A stretch of DNA of 9,683 nucleotides, taken from positions 1 through 9,683 of the forward strand of contig JAFPBM010000154.1 in NCBI GenBank assembly GCA_017424125.1, written 5' to 3'. Shown piece after piece: positions 1 through 6,267 of this stretch (positions within the stretch are counted from its first letter, which is position 1; the number at the start of each line of letters is the position of its first letter). The notes beneath the pieces were generated by a model. That model had not been told where the DNA came from. It saw only the letters and a program-made list of their open reading frames with translations, and searched no databases. The translations under genes were made by a program, and so were the position numbers. The DNA comes from Clostridia bacterium (lineage in GTDB: Bacteria > Bacillota > Clostridia > Oscillospirales > Acutalibacteraceae).

Positions 1-25
1 CGGTCAGTTTAATTGTTTTAGCCAC
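1..25 (-). CDS. 5' end of an unidentified leftward gene (partial)
   Basis: Only eight codons are inside the window. Read leftward from a GTG at 25-23 they give MAKTIKLT, taking the GTG as Met. The start is supported by a strong Shine-Dalgarno site, AAAGGAG, at 35-41 with nine bases between it and the GTG, and no other good start lies next to that site. The gene follows rpsT in the same direction but is separated from it by an intrinsic terminator, so it is probably its own transcription unit, although I found no convincing promoter in 42-121. Eight residues are too few to assign a family. Short ribbon-helix-helix antitoxins can start in a similar way, but that is only a resemblance. Confidence 0.5.
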
Positions 26-121
26 TGTAATAATCTCCTTTAAGAAAGTTAGTGTATATGGGATAATACGCAATGGAAAACCTTTTTATTCGTGGAAAAT
101 AATCACAAAAGCGGATAGCGC

Positions 122-174
122 AAAAAACAGGCCTTGCCGCAAAGACGTTCCAAAAGGAACGATTCCGCAAAGCC
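122..174 (-). terminator. Intrinsic terminator of rpsT
   Basis: Read leftward, GGCTTTGC (174-167) pairs with GCAAGGCC (137-130) with one G-U wobble. Inside it sits a second perfect stem, CGTTCC/GGAACG (146-151 and 156-161), with a four-base loop, and an unpaired internal loop lies between the two stems. A run of six T on the leftward strand (127-122) follows. It starts 27 bases after the rpsT stop codon, the expected place for the end of a single-gene rpsT transcript. Confidence 0.72.
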
Positions 175-201
175 CGAAAATGCAAAGCCGATAAAAAGTG
201 A

Positions 202-465
202 TTAGGCTTCTACTTTATTGAGACGCTTAACAAGAGCAGATTTCTTTCTTGCAGCGTTGTTCTTGTGAAGAATGCCCTTGGTAGTAGCAACGTCAATGCT
301 CTTAACAGCGGCTTTTACAGCAACGTCCTTATCAGCAGCATTTTCTGCGATAGCAGCATCAGCCTTTTTGATAGCGGTACGGAGAGCAGAACGAACGCTC
401 TTGTTACGCATAGCATTGTTTTCGTTAACGATAACGCGCTTCTTAGCAGATTTGATATTAGGCAT
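202..465 (-). CDS. rpsT: 30S ribosomal protein S20
   Basis: An 87-residue basic protein beginning MPNIKSAKKRV and carrying the family's C-terminal KGILHKN (residues 63-69) followed by an Arg/Lys/Ala-rich helix. S20 is a primary 16S rRNA-binding protein of the small subunit. It is almost entirely alpha-helical, and the Ala/Lys composition here fits that. The frame is open further upstream, but the ATG at 465 is chosen because it gives the conserved S20 N-terminus and has an excellent Shine-Dalgarno site (AAGGAGGTG, 471-479) five bases away. The length is normal for the family. The gene has its own promoter (500-528) and terminator and is divergent from gpr. The rpsT-gpr-spoIIP neighbourhood is a known arrangement in spore formers, although in many of them rpsT is not inverted only relative to gpr but lies next to holA, which is not seen here. 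Confidence 0.98.
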   Translation of the reverse strand: MPNIKSAKKRVIVNENNAMRNKSVRSALRTAIKKADAAIAENAADKDVAVKAAVKSIDVATTKGILHKNNAARKKSALVKRLNKVEA

Positions 466-499
466 TATGACACCTCCTTGCAAAATCTCAAGTAAGAGT

Positions 500-528
500 A
501 TTTTACCACTAACTATACAAAAATGCAA
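500..528 (-). promoter_or_regulatory. Housekeeping promoter of rpsT
   Basis: On the leftward strand there is a -35 TTGCAT (528-523), a 17-base spacer, and a -10 TAAAAT (505-500). Transcription would start near 493, giving a leader of about 28 bases that contains the Shine-Dalgarno site. Spacing is ideal and the -10 has one mismatch to TATAAT. Confidence 0.75.
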
Positions 529-595
529 CACTTTTTTTCAAAATAAAAAAAGAATAAGAAAAAAGCGGTGGTAAAGACTAAAAAAGGGTGATGTT

Positions 596-1411
596 ATGTA
601 CGCAAGAACAGACCTTGCAATAGAGTCAAATTTACAGCAAAAGGGCGGAGTTGAGGGCGTTTTTGTTAAAGAAAAAACCGAAAACGGAATTAAAATAACC
701 ACTGTTGATATTAAAACCGAACATGCGGCAAAAAAACTTTCTAAACGCGTTGGGCGCTACGTAACGTTTGACGTGGGCGATATCGCCGCGGGTCTTACGG
801 AAACCGACGGCGCCGCCTCCATAATAGCAGAAGAAATTAAAAATATGGTGGGGGATTTTAATTCGGCGCTTGTAATCGGCGTCGGCAACCCGAATCTTAC
901 CGCCGATGCGTTGGGACCTAAAACCGCTGACGGCGTGCTCGCCACCCGTCACCTTAAAAAAGATTTTTTGGAGAATATCGGTCTTATAGGACTTAAAAGT
1001 GTTGCCGTATTATCACCGGGTGTGCTTGGCAAAACGGGCATGGAAGCGGTGGAAATTATAAAATCGGTTGCCAAAACGGCAAAACCTGACGTTGTGATTG
1101 CGGTAGATGCGTTAGCATCGGCAGATAACGAGAGAATAGGCCATACCGTTCAACTCTCAAATACCGGCATTTCGCCCGGCTCGGGTATCGGTAACAAACG
1201 GCGGGAGATAAGCGAAGATACACTCTCGCTTCCCGTAATCGCTCTCGGTGTGCCGACCGTTGCAGATTTTCATACCGAAAACCGCAGTTTTATCGTTACA
1301 ATGCGCGAAATTGACCTGCTTACGAACCGCGCGGCAGAACTTTTGTCCCACGCGCTAAATTTTGCTTTGCAACCTAATATAGAACGCGACGTTTTGCTTT
1401 CACTCGTATGA
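596..1411 (+). CDS. gpr: Germination protease GPR (spore protease), short form
   Basis: GPR starts degradation of small acid-soluble spore proteins in the germinating spore core. It is made as an inactive zymogen in the forespore and trims its own N-terminus. Family signatures are clear: RTDLAIE (4-10), which in Bacillus contains the self-cleavage site; GVGNPNLTADALGP (95-108); AVDALAS (169-175); GISPGSGIGNKRREI (191-205); and GVPTVADF (218-225). D104 and D171 match the two aspartates implicated in catalysis in Bacillus GPR (peptidase family A25). The protein has 271 residues against about 370 in Bacillus. Only six residues precede the expected cleavage point, and the stretch between GVPTVADF and VTMREID is cut to a few residues. 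The ATG at 596 is the only possible start, because the frame has a stop at 572 and no other initiation codon after it. AAGGGTG (584-590) is the ribosome site. spoIIP follows after 40 bases. Confidence 0.95.
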   Translation: MYARTDLAIESNLQQKGGVEGVFVKEKTENGIKITTVDIKTEHAAKKLSKRVGRYVTFDVGDIAAGLTETDGAASIIAEEIKNMVGDFNSALVIGVGNPNLTADALGPKTADGVLATRHLKKDFLENIGLIGLKSVAVLSPGVLGKTGMEAVEIIKSVAKTAKPDVVIAVDALASADNERIGHTVQLSNTGISPGSGIGNKRREISEDTLSLPVIALGVPTVADFHTENRSFIVTMREIDLLTNRAAELLSHALNFALQPNIERDVLLSLV

Positions 1412-1426
1412 AAAGGTATGTCCGTG

Positions 1427-1434
1427 CATACATT
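1427..1434 (+). promoter_or_regulatory. Candidate sigma-E -10 element for spoIIP
   Basis: CATACATT matches the mother-cell sigma-E -10 consensus (CATACANT) at every defined base. It lies in the 40-base gap between gpr and spoIIP. In Bacillus, spoIIP is transcribed by sigma-E, so this is where such a promoter would be expected. The matching -35 region, around 1406-1412 (GTATGAA), is poor. The predicted start near 1441 leaves a very short leader that begins at the Shine-Dalgarno site AGGTGAT (1440-1446). Read-through from gpr is the alternative. Confidence 0.45.
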
Positions 1435-1451
1435 TATATAGGTGATGCGTT

Positions 1452-2513
1452 ATGAAAAATTTTAAAGCGGTACTGCTTATAGTTTTTTTGTGTTTTATCT
1501 CTATGCTAACGGTGGGATACGGCGGTTTCTCGGCTGCAATGTATGTGTTGCCCGTGAAAGAGGAACATACCTTTCAAAAAACACCGCCCGAATCCACACC
1601 GTCAAAAGAAACGGCAAGCAGTGAGAAAATTGTAAGCAGTACCGCCCAAAATACGTCCGCACCCGTACAGTCGGCATCGCAGACGTCTTCTGCGGCGGTA
1701 GCAACGGGAGAAGGCAGTACCGTAAGCGGCAAAATCATAGAGCGGTTTATTGGTTCGCAAACCGCGTCGGATAGTTTCGGTAACGTACATATAAGAAACA
1801 ACACAGGCGTAGAGGTTGATATAAAAAAAGCGCTTTCAACCGCCATAAAATTTAAAATCAAGAAAAACGCAGAGCCGCAGGTCCTTATAGTGCACACCCA
1901 CACAACCGAATCGTATATGCAAGAAAACCGTGATTATTATACGAAATCGGATGCGTCTCGCACAACCGACGTATCAAAAAATATGGCGGCAATCGGCGAA
2001 CGTGTAGCGGCAGAACTTAAGGCGGCGGGGATAGGTGTAATACACGATAAAACACTGCACGATTATCCGTCGTATACGGGAAGTTACACTCAGTCAGCCA
2101 AAACTATTAAAGCGTATCTTAAAAAATATCCGTCAATAAAGGTGGTGCTTGACGTCCACCGTGACGCCGTAAACGGAGATGGAACCGATAAAATCAAATT
2201 TGTAAGTGAACAAGGCGGCAAAAAAGCGGCACAGGTTATGCTTGTTATGGGAAGCCAAACAGGCAACGTCACAGGATTTCCCGAATGGAAACAAAACTTT
2301 CGTCTTGCCGTCCGTTTTCAACAAAAAATGGAGACGATGTATAAAGGCCTTTCAAGACCGCTCTATTTTATGTCAAGAAAATATAACCAAAATCTGACAA
2401 CAGGCAGTATGCTTTTGGAAGTCGGTACCGAGGCAAACAGTATGGAAGAGGCACTTTACAGCGGCACCCTTGCAGGCAAAGCCCTCGCCGCAACACTTTT
2501 AGAGTTAACGTAA
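1452..2513 (+). CDS. spoIIP: Stage II sporulation protein P (amidase/endopeptidase)
   Basis: SpoIIP cleaves peptidoglycan, both the amide bond to muramic acid and stem-peptide cross-links. It works with SpoIID and SpoIIM to thin septal wall and drive engulfment of the forespore. The 353-residue protein has a short cytoplasmic N-terminus, one membrane segment (about 6-30), a low-complexity Ser/Thr/Ala/Pro linker (about 42-92), and the catalytic domain (about 115-350). Visible catalytic motifs are VLIVHTHTTESY (144-155; H148, H150, E153), VLDVHRDAV (232-240; H236) and LLEVGTEANS (321-330; E323). These histidines and glutamates correspond to the expected zinc-binding and catalytic groups. Length is typical or slightly short, the difference lying in the linker. 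The ATG at 1452 follows AGGTGAT with five bases between. The TAA stop runs directly into the A-tract of the shared terminator. Confidence 0.96.
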   Translation: MKNFKAVLLIVFLCFISMLTVGYGGFSAAMYVLPVKEEHTFQKTPPESTPSKETASSEKIVSSTAQNTSAPVQSASQTSSAAVATGEGSTVSGKIIERFIGSQTASDSFGNVHIRNNTGVEVDIKKALSTAIKFKIKKNAEPQVLIVHTHTTESYMQENRDYYTKSDASRTTDVSKNMAAIGERVAAELKAAGIGVIHDKTLHDYPSYTGSYTQSAKTIKAYLKKYPSIKVVLDVHRDAVNGDGTDKIKFVSEQGGKKAAQVMLVMGSQTGNVTGFPEWKQNFRLAVRFQQKMETMYKGLSRPLYFMSRKYNQNLTTGSMLLEVGTEANSMEEALYSGTLAGKALAATLLELT

Positions 2514-2545
2514 AAAAACAACTCCCGTTCGGGAGTTGTTTTTTT
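2512..2545. terminator. Bidirectional terminator between spoIIP and the kinase-like gene
   Basis: CAACTCCC (2519-2526) pairs perfectly with GGGAGTTG (2531-2538) around a GTTC loop. Seven A precede the stem (2512-2518) and seven T follow it (2539-2545), so it can stop transcription from both sides. The two stop codons, TAA of spoIIP (2511-2513) and TAA of the leftward gene (2546-2544), overlap the two tracts. The whole convergent junction occupies only about 30 bases. Confidence 0.92.
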
Positions 2546-4241
2546 AGTTAGAACTGCTGTTTTTACTTGAAAACGTATCGTAATCACTTGCAGTTTCTTC
2601 GTAAGAGTTAATATAAACAATAATCTTTGCAAAGCGTGAAACCTTGGTACCTGCTGCAATATCGGTATCGATTATGCGCTGGGGCTCTTTTGTTTCGTCG
2701 TATTTGTCAACAAACTCAATATTGTCTGCCTGGAATCCAAGTTCAAGAAGTTCAATATAAGCCTCGACGTCGGTTTTTCCCGCAAGGTTGGGAAGTTTGA
2801 TTTCTGCTGTTCCCGCACTGACAACAAATGCGATTTCGGTTTCCTTTTTAACCTTTTGACCTGCGGCAACCGATTGTTCTATTATCGTGCCTTCGGGGTG
2901 TTTGTCGCTAAAGCGGGTTTCCTTGATGGAGAACTTGAAAATCTGATTGTAATCAACGTTTTCAATAACGTCGCCGTATTTGCAAAGTTCGCCCTTTTCG
3001 TTCTTGGTGAAGTCGGGCACGTCATAGGTGCGTTCAATCGGTTCGTCAGATACGTTGGGGTCAACGTCGCCATAAGAAGAAACACTCGGGGCGCTGACGG
3101 ACGAGGTCACATCGGGCTCTTTTTTGCCGAAAATATCATCCTTGAAAACTGTAAAGACCAGAATTGCGGCAATCAGCAGTAAGAATATTGCCGTTGCGGC
3201 GGCTGCGATGATAGTATACTTTTTGTTGGCGTTTACAGCCGAAACAATATTGTTTTCGCCCCCGCCTGTGCGAACGGGCGCATCACTTGTTTTGGGTGTG
3301 AGCGCTGCACGGAAATCTTCCATAGTACGGGTGCGGTTTTCGGGCAAAATCTGCAAAGCGTTTGCCAGAGCCGAAAGCACGTATGACGGAATAGATTCGG
3401 CAAACTTGGCGGGGATAGACATATTGTCACGCTCAAGTCGTTCGGGCGCCGCCATTGGCGGATTGCCTATAAGTGTGCGGAAGAGCGTTGCCGCAAGAGA
3501 GTAAACGTCGGTGTGGGTGCCCATAACAAACTCTTCTTTATATTGCTCAATAGCGGCAAAACCGGGGAAGACCTGTGAAGCGAACTCACTTCCCGCTATG
3601 CGGATTTCGGGGATGGAAACGCCAAATATGTGTAACTTTCCGTCGCGTCCTACAATAACCGTTTCGGGCGAGATGCCGCCGTGGACAAGTCCTGCTTTAT
3701 GCATGCCGTCAAGCGTTACAATAAGCGGCAAGAAAAGCGGTTTTGCCTGTTCCCATTTAAGATTTCCGCCGTTGCGCAGTAAAAACTCACGCAAGGTGAT
3801 ACCTGCGGCGGCTTTAATTATACTATAAGCCGTACCGCCGAGTTCAATCGTTTCAATAACGGGCATAACACAGGGCAGAGTATCAAGGTCTGCCATCTTT
3901 TTGGAAATTTCAATAAACTGCATAATGCCGTTGTTGAAATCGTATTCCTTGCCCTCTTCAATTGATACGGATTTGTTTTTGTTACGAATAGCGAGTCCTT
4001 GCGGAAAATACTCTTTAACGTAAACTACGTTGTTATTGAGGTTATCCCAACCGATGTAGGTTATGCCTTCGCCGTTCTTTTCAAAAACGCGTCCAACCAA
4101 ATATCTTTCTTTAATCCAGGTGCCGGGTGTAAGAGTGGTTTCGTCACACGGTTTGGTAGAATCGTATCCGCAAATGGGACAGATTTTTTCACCGCCGTTG
4201 TCATTCATACATCCAAGGCAAAGTCTGTCGGTATTATTCAT
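2544..4241 (-). CDS. Zinc-ribbon/PASTA membrane Ser/Thr kinase-like protein, probable pseudokinase
   Basis: A 565-residue protein. A zinc ribbon comes first (C8, C11, C21, C24), then a protein-kinase fold (about 40-315), one membrane segment (about 342-366), an acidic Ser-rich linker, and two PASTA-like repeats outside the cell (about 405-477 and 481-548). PASTA domains of PrkC-type kinases bind muropeptides or lipid II. The VAIK-type lysine is present (VKEYFP, K76) and subdomain IX is intact (THTDVYSLA, D245). However, the catalytic HRD is H187-G188-G189, the loop asparagine is T194, and DFG reads IFG (205-207). The catalytic base and the metal-binding aspartate are both gone, so phosphotransfer is unlikely and a sensing or scaffold role is inferred. 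The ATG at 4241 is preferred over 4253 because the Shine-Dalgarno site overlaps the latter. It shares a strand with yfbR upstream and has its own extended -10 promoter. Confidence 0.93.
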   Translation of the reverse strand: MNNTDRLCLGCMNDNGGEKICPICGYDSTKPCDETTLTPGTWIKERYLVGRVFEKNGEGITYIGWDNLNNNVVYVKEYFPQGLAIRNKNKSVSIEEGKEYDFNNGIMQFIEISKKMADLDTLPCVMPVIETIELGGTAYSIIKAAAGITLREFLLRNGGNLKWEQAKPLFLPLIVTLDGMHKAGLVHGGISPETVIVGRDGKLHIFGVSIPEIRIAGSEFASQVFPGFAAIEQYKEEFVMGTHTDVYSLAATLFRTLIGNPPMAAPERLERDNMSIPAKFAESIPSYVLSALANALQILPENRTRTMEDFRAALTPKTSDAPVRTGGGENNIVSAVNANKKYTIIAAAATAIFLLLIAAILVFTVFKDDIFGKKEPDVTSSVSAPSVSSYGDVDPNVSDEPIERTYDVPDFTKNEKGELCKYGDVIENVDYNQIFKFSIKETRFSDKHPEGTIIEQSVAAGQKVKKETEIAFVVSAGTAEIKLPNLAGKTDVEAYIELLELGFQADNIEFVDKYDETKEPQRIIDTDIAAGTKVSRFAKIIVYINSYEETASDYDTFSSKNSSSN

Positions 4242-4246
4242 AAAAA

Positions 4247-4251
4247 CCTCC
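4247..4251 (-). promoter_or_regulatory. Ribosome site that fixes the kinase-like gene start
   Basis: GGAGG on the leftward strand lies five bases before the ATG at 4241. An in-frame ATG at 4253 overlaps this site and has no Shine-Dalgarno sequence of its own, so the protein most likely begins MNNTDRL rather than MEVFMNN. Confidence 0.8.
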
Positions 4252-4274
4252 ATAGGATTTATTATCTAACATAC

Positions 4275-4283
4275 ATTATATCA
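4275..4283 (-). promoter_or_regulatory. Extended -10 promoter for the kinase-like gene
   Basis: The leftward strand reads TGATATAAT, a perfect extended -10 (TGnTATAAT), with a predicted start near 4268 and a leader of about 27 bases. No good -35 exists at the usual 16-18 base distance. A TTGACA (4293-4288) is only seven bases upstream of the hexamer and cannot serve it. No terminator separates yfbR from this point, so read-through from yfbR may also contribute. Confidence 0.6.
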
Positions 4284-4312
4284 TATATGTCAACAACAGG
4301 ATTGTAACTTTT

Positions 4313-4894
4313 TTATTTGAGTGTTATACTGTCAAGCGGTTGTGTGAAACTTTCCATAAATTCTGCAAGGAAAATGTCGGCTTCGGGCAGACGCATACCC
4401 TCTATTGATGCGCGTGTTGCTTTCTCCGCCGCCAAAAATTCGTTATTGCCCGCGTTTTTCTCACACACGCATTTAATAAGCGCAGAAATCTTGTCTGCCG
4501 CCTTGATGATTTTATTGATTTCTTCATCGTTACAGTTATAAATATTTATAAAATCTTCTCTTAGGTCTTCGGGCAGAAGTTCTGTAAGTTGCGTTCCTGC
4601 AACGGTTTCAATTTTTTTATAAACGTTACGTATATCGTCGCTATAGTATTTTATCGGGGTGGGTAGGTCACCTGTCAGAATCTCCGTCGTGTCGTGGAAC
4701 ATAGCGATAAGTGCAACGCGCTCTGCGTTTACGTTGCCGCCCAAACGGCGGTTTTTAATAACGGCAAGAGCGTGTGCTATGAACGCCGTTTCAAGCGAAT
4801 GTTCGGAAAGGTTTTCTTTTTGTGTATTACGCATAAGCGCCCAGCGCTCAATATATTTCATGCGCGAAAGCATAGAGTAAAAATGACTGCTCAT
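4313..4894 (-). CDS. yfbR: 5'-deoxynucleotidase, YfbR-type HD hydrolase
   Basis: YfbR removes the 5' phosphate from deoxyribonucleoside monophosphates in the cytoplasm and helps balance dNMP pools. The 193-residue protein resembles Escherichia coli YfbR along its length. It has HFYSMLSRMKYIERW near the N-terminus, then NLSEHSLETAFIAHAL and GGNVNAERVALIAMFHD, then TEILTGDLPTPIKYY and finally KAADKISALIKC. Metal ligands of the HD domain are present: H32, H67, D68 and D134. R17 and W18 match the residues that select deoxyribose in the E. coli enzyme, and E71 is also kept. All of this predicts an active enzyme. The ATG at 4894 gives the family N-terminus, with a modest AAGGA ribosome site (4909-4905) 10 bases upstream. 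It reads divergently from the membrane-protein pair, and the kinase-like gene lies downstream on the same strand with no terminator between. Confidence 0.92.
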   Translation of the reverse strand: MSSHFYSMLSRMKYIERWALMRNTQKENLSEHSLETAFIAHALAVIKNRRLGGNVNAERVALIAMFHDTTEILTGDLPTPIKYYSDDIRNVYKKIETVAGTQLTELLPEDLREDFINIYNCNDEEINKIIKAADKISALIKCVCEKNAGNNEFLAAEKATRASIEGMRLPEADIFLAEFMESFTQPLDSITLK

Positions 4895-4933
4895 AAAAAA
4901 TCATTCCTTGCTTTAAGTATAATTTTTGTTTTC

Positions 4934-4962
4934 TTGAATATTATACCATTTAATGCTATAAT
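4934..4962 (+). promoter_or_regulatory. Promoter of the GT-C/YfhO gene pair
   Basis: TTGAAT (4934-4939), a 17-base spacer ending in TGC, and TATAAT (4957-4962). The -10 is perfect and also carries the extended TG. The start would be near 4969, about 24 bases before the ATG at 4993. It overlaps the oppositely directed yfbR promoter almost completely. Confidence 0.82.
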
Positions 4963-4967
4963 ATCAA
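4940..4967 (-). promoter_or_regulatory. Promoter of yfbR
   Basis: On the leftward strand, TTGATA (4967-4962), a 16-base spacer and TATAAT (4945-4940). The start would be near 4933, about 38 bases before the yfbR ATG. Its -10 abuts the -35 of the rightward promoter, and its -35 shares one base with the rightward -10. Confidence 0.65.
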
Positions 4968-4992
4968 TAACTGTTTTTTCGGGAGGGTTAAA

Positions 4993-6267
4993 ATGGTAAA
5001 GAAAGACAAAAGATTTTTATTTGCATTGCTCTTTATAGTGTTGTCTGCCGTTGCGGCAAGACTTGTTGTCGGTCTTTTATATTTTAATGCTTTTGACACC
5101 TATTGGTACAGAGATTGGGCAATAGGTCTGCAGGACGGTTTCTTTAACGTATACACAAGGGCGGAAGAAATAAGTCTTGATTATCCGCCGCTTTATTTAT
5201 ATTGCCTTTATCTGACGGGTGCGGCATACCGTCTGTTTACTATCGACTGCTCTCCTATGATGCAAATGTTTTTAATGAAATTCTGGCCGATATTTTTTGA
5301 CGGACTTTGCATTTTGTTAGTTTATAAGATTTCGGAAAAACATGGCAACTGGACGGCGCTTTTCGCCGCGGCGTCGATTGCCGCCAATCCGTCGCAGTTT
5401 TTCGGTACGGCGTATTGGGGACAAACCGACCAACTGCTTATTTTACTGCTTTTGTGGTCGTTTTCACTATCGGGTGAGCGTCCGCTTTTGTCCTGTATAA
5501 TTATGGCGGTAGCGGGACTTACAAAATATCAAGCGCTTTTCTTTACCCCCGTTTTACTTGCCTTTATATTCAGAACCCACGGCATAAAGAAACTCCTTTA
5601 CGGCATAGTTTCTGCCGCATCTACGGTGGTCGCGGTATTTTTACCCTTTATGCTCGGTGCGCGTGACCCGCTTTTGTTCTTTAAGGTGTATTTAGGCGGC
5701 GCAGATACCTATCAGTACTGTACGTTTAATGCCTATAATATTTACGCCCTTTTAGGACTCAACGGGGTGGAGGATTCAAACCCTGCCATAGGAATATTTA
5801 CGTACAGCAATATAAACTTGATTATAGTACTTTTAATCATAGCGGGCACGCTTTTGATGTATGCTCTCGGCAGACGCGTTAACGTATATATAGGCGGACT
5901 TTTAATAATGGACGCGATTTTCGTTTTCGTAACCCGTATGCACGAAAGATATCTGCTCGTGGCGGTACCTTTTGCGCTTATGGCGTACGTCACCACCAAA
6001 AACCGTCATTTTCTTTATCAGTTTATAGGGCTCACGTTTACAACCCTCATAAATCAGGCGGCGGTGCTTTTACGCGTGAATGATGGGAATGTATTTTTTG
6101 TTCCGTACATTAGTTTTATCATAGATTTTATATCAATCTGCAACGTCATACTATTTATATATATAGCGTACGTCAGCATAAATTATTTCAGAGGAAAGGA
6201 GTGCCGATATGACCTTTTCAAGACAAAAAAGAGAGATTTTAGCCAAAGAAAAACCGCAAACGCTTAA
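4993..6267 (+). CDS. Polytopic GT-C-type glycosyltransferase (Gpi18/COG5542-like)
   Basis: A 424-residue integral membrane protein with roughly ten hydrophobic segments and a positively charged cytoplasmic C-terminus. The features seen are typical of GT-C transferases that use lipid-linked sugars on the outer face of the membrane. A short first loop after membrane segment 1 carries acidic residues (FDTYWYRDWA, 34-43). Then come DYPPLYLY (63-70), NPSQFFGTAYWGQTDQL (132-148) and TRMHERYLL (314-322). The YPP, WGQxD and MHERY motifs match the Gpi18-like mannosyltransferase group as I know it. The actual sugar and acceptor cannot be read from sequence. The start is well supported by GGGAGGG (4981-4987) five bases before the ATG. 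The last 59 bases overlap the start of the YfhO gene in another frame, so the two are probably translated from one message. Confidence 0.82.
   Translation: MVKKDKRFLFALLFIVLSAVAARLVVGLLYFNAFDTYWYRDWAIGLQDGFFNVYTRAEEISLDYPPLYLYCLYLTGAAYRLFTIDCSPMMQMFLMKFWPIFFDGLCILLVYKISEKHGNWTALFAAASIAANPSQFFGTAYWGQTDQLLILLLLWSFSLSGERPLLSCIIMAVAGLTKYQALFFTPVLLAFIFRTHGIKKLLYGIVSAASTVVAVFLPFMLGARDPLLFFKVYLGGADTYQYCTFNAYNIYALLGLNGVEDSNPAIGIFTYSNINLIIVLLIIAGTLLMYALGRRVNVYIGGLLIMDAIFVFVTRMHERYLLVAVPFALMAYVTTKNRHFLYQFIGLTFTTLINQAAVLLRVNDGNVFFVPYISFIIDFISICNVILFIYIAYVSINYFRGKECRYDLFKTKKRDFSQRKTANA

Noticed and set aside
466..531. Upstream in-frame extension of rpsT
   Set aside because: The extra residues are not part of S20. 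The -10 promoter element lies inside the stretch, and the strong ribosome site serves the ATG at 465.
540..595. Possible sigma-F or sigma-G promoter for gpr (GAATA at 552-556 with AAGACTA at 574-580)
   Set aside because: The -35 fits GHATR and the spacing is 17, but the -10 misses two of the five defined bases of CATnnTA. The predicted start would fall at or after the ribosome site. A forespore promoter is expected here but I cannot place it.
632..952. A 106-codon leftward frame opposite gpr
   Set aside because: It is the mirror of gpr coding sequence, has no ribosome site, and its product looks like low-complexity Phe/Arg-rich shadow translation.
2856..3828. Several open frames of 100-126 codons on the plus strand opposite the kinase-like gene
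   Set aside because: They lie wholly within a coherent, domain-containing gene on the other strand, lack convincing ribosome sites, and their translations show no recognisable protein pattern.
4288..4293. Leftward TTGACA as a -35 for the kinase-like gene
   Set aside because: It is only seven bases from the perfect TATAAT. The next possible -10 at a usual distance (around 4270) is poor, so the extended -10 explanation is better.
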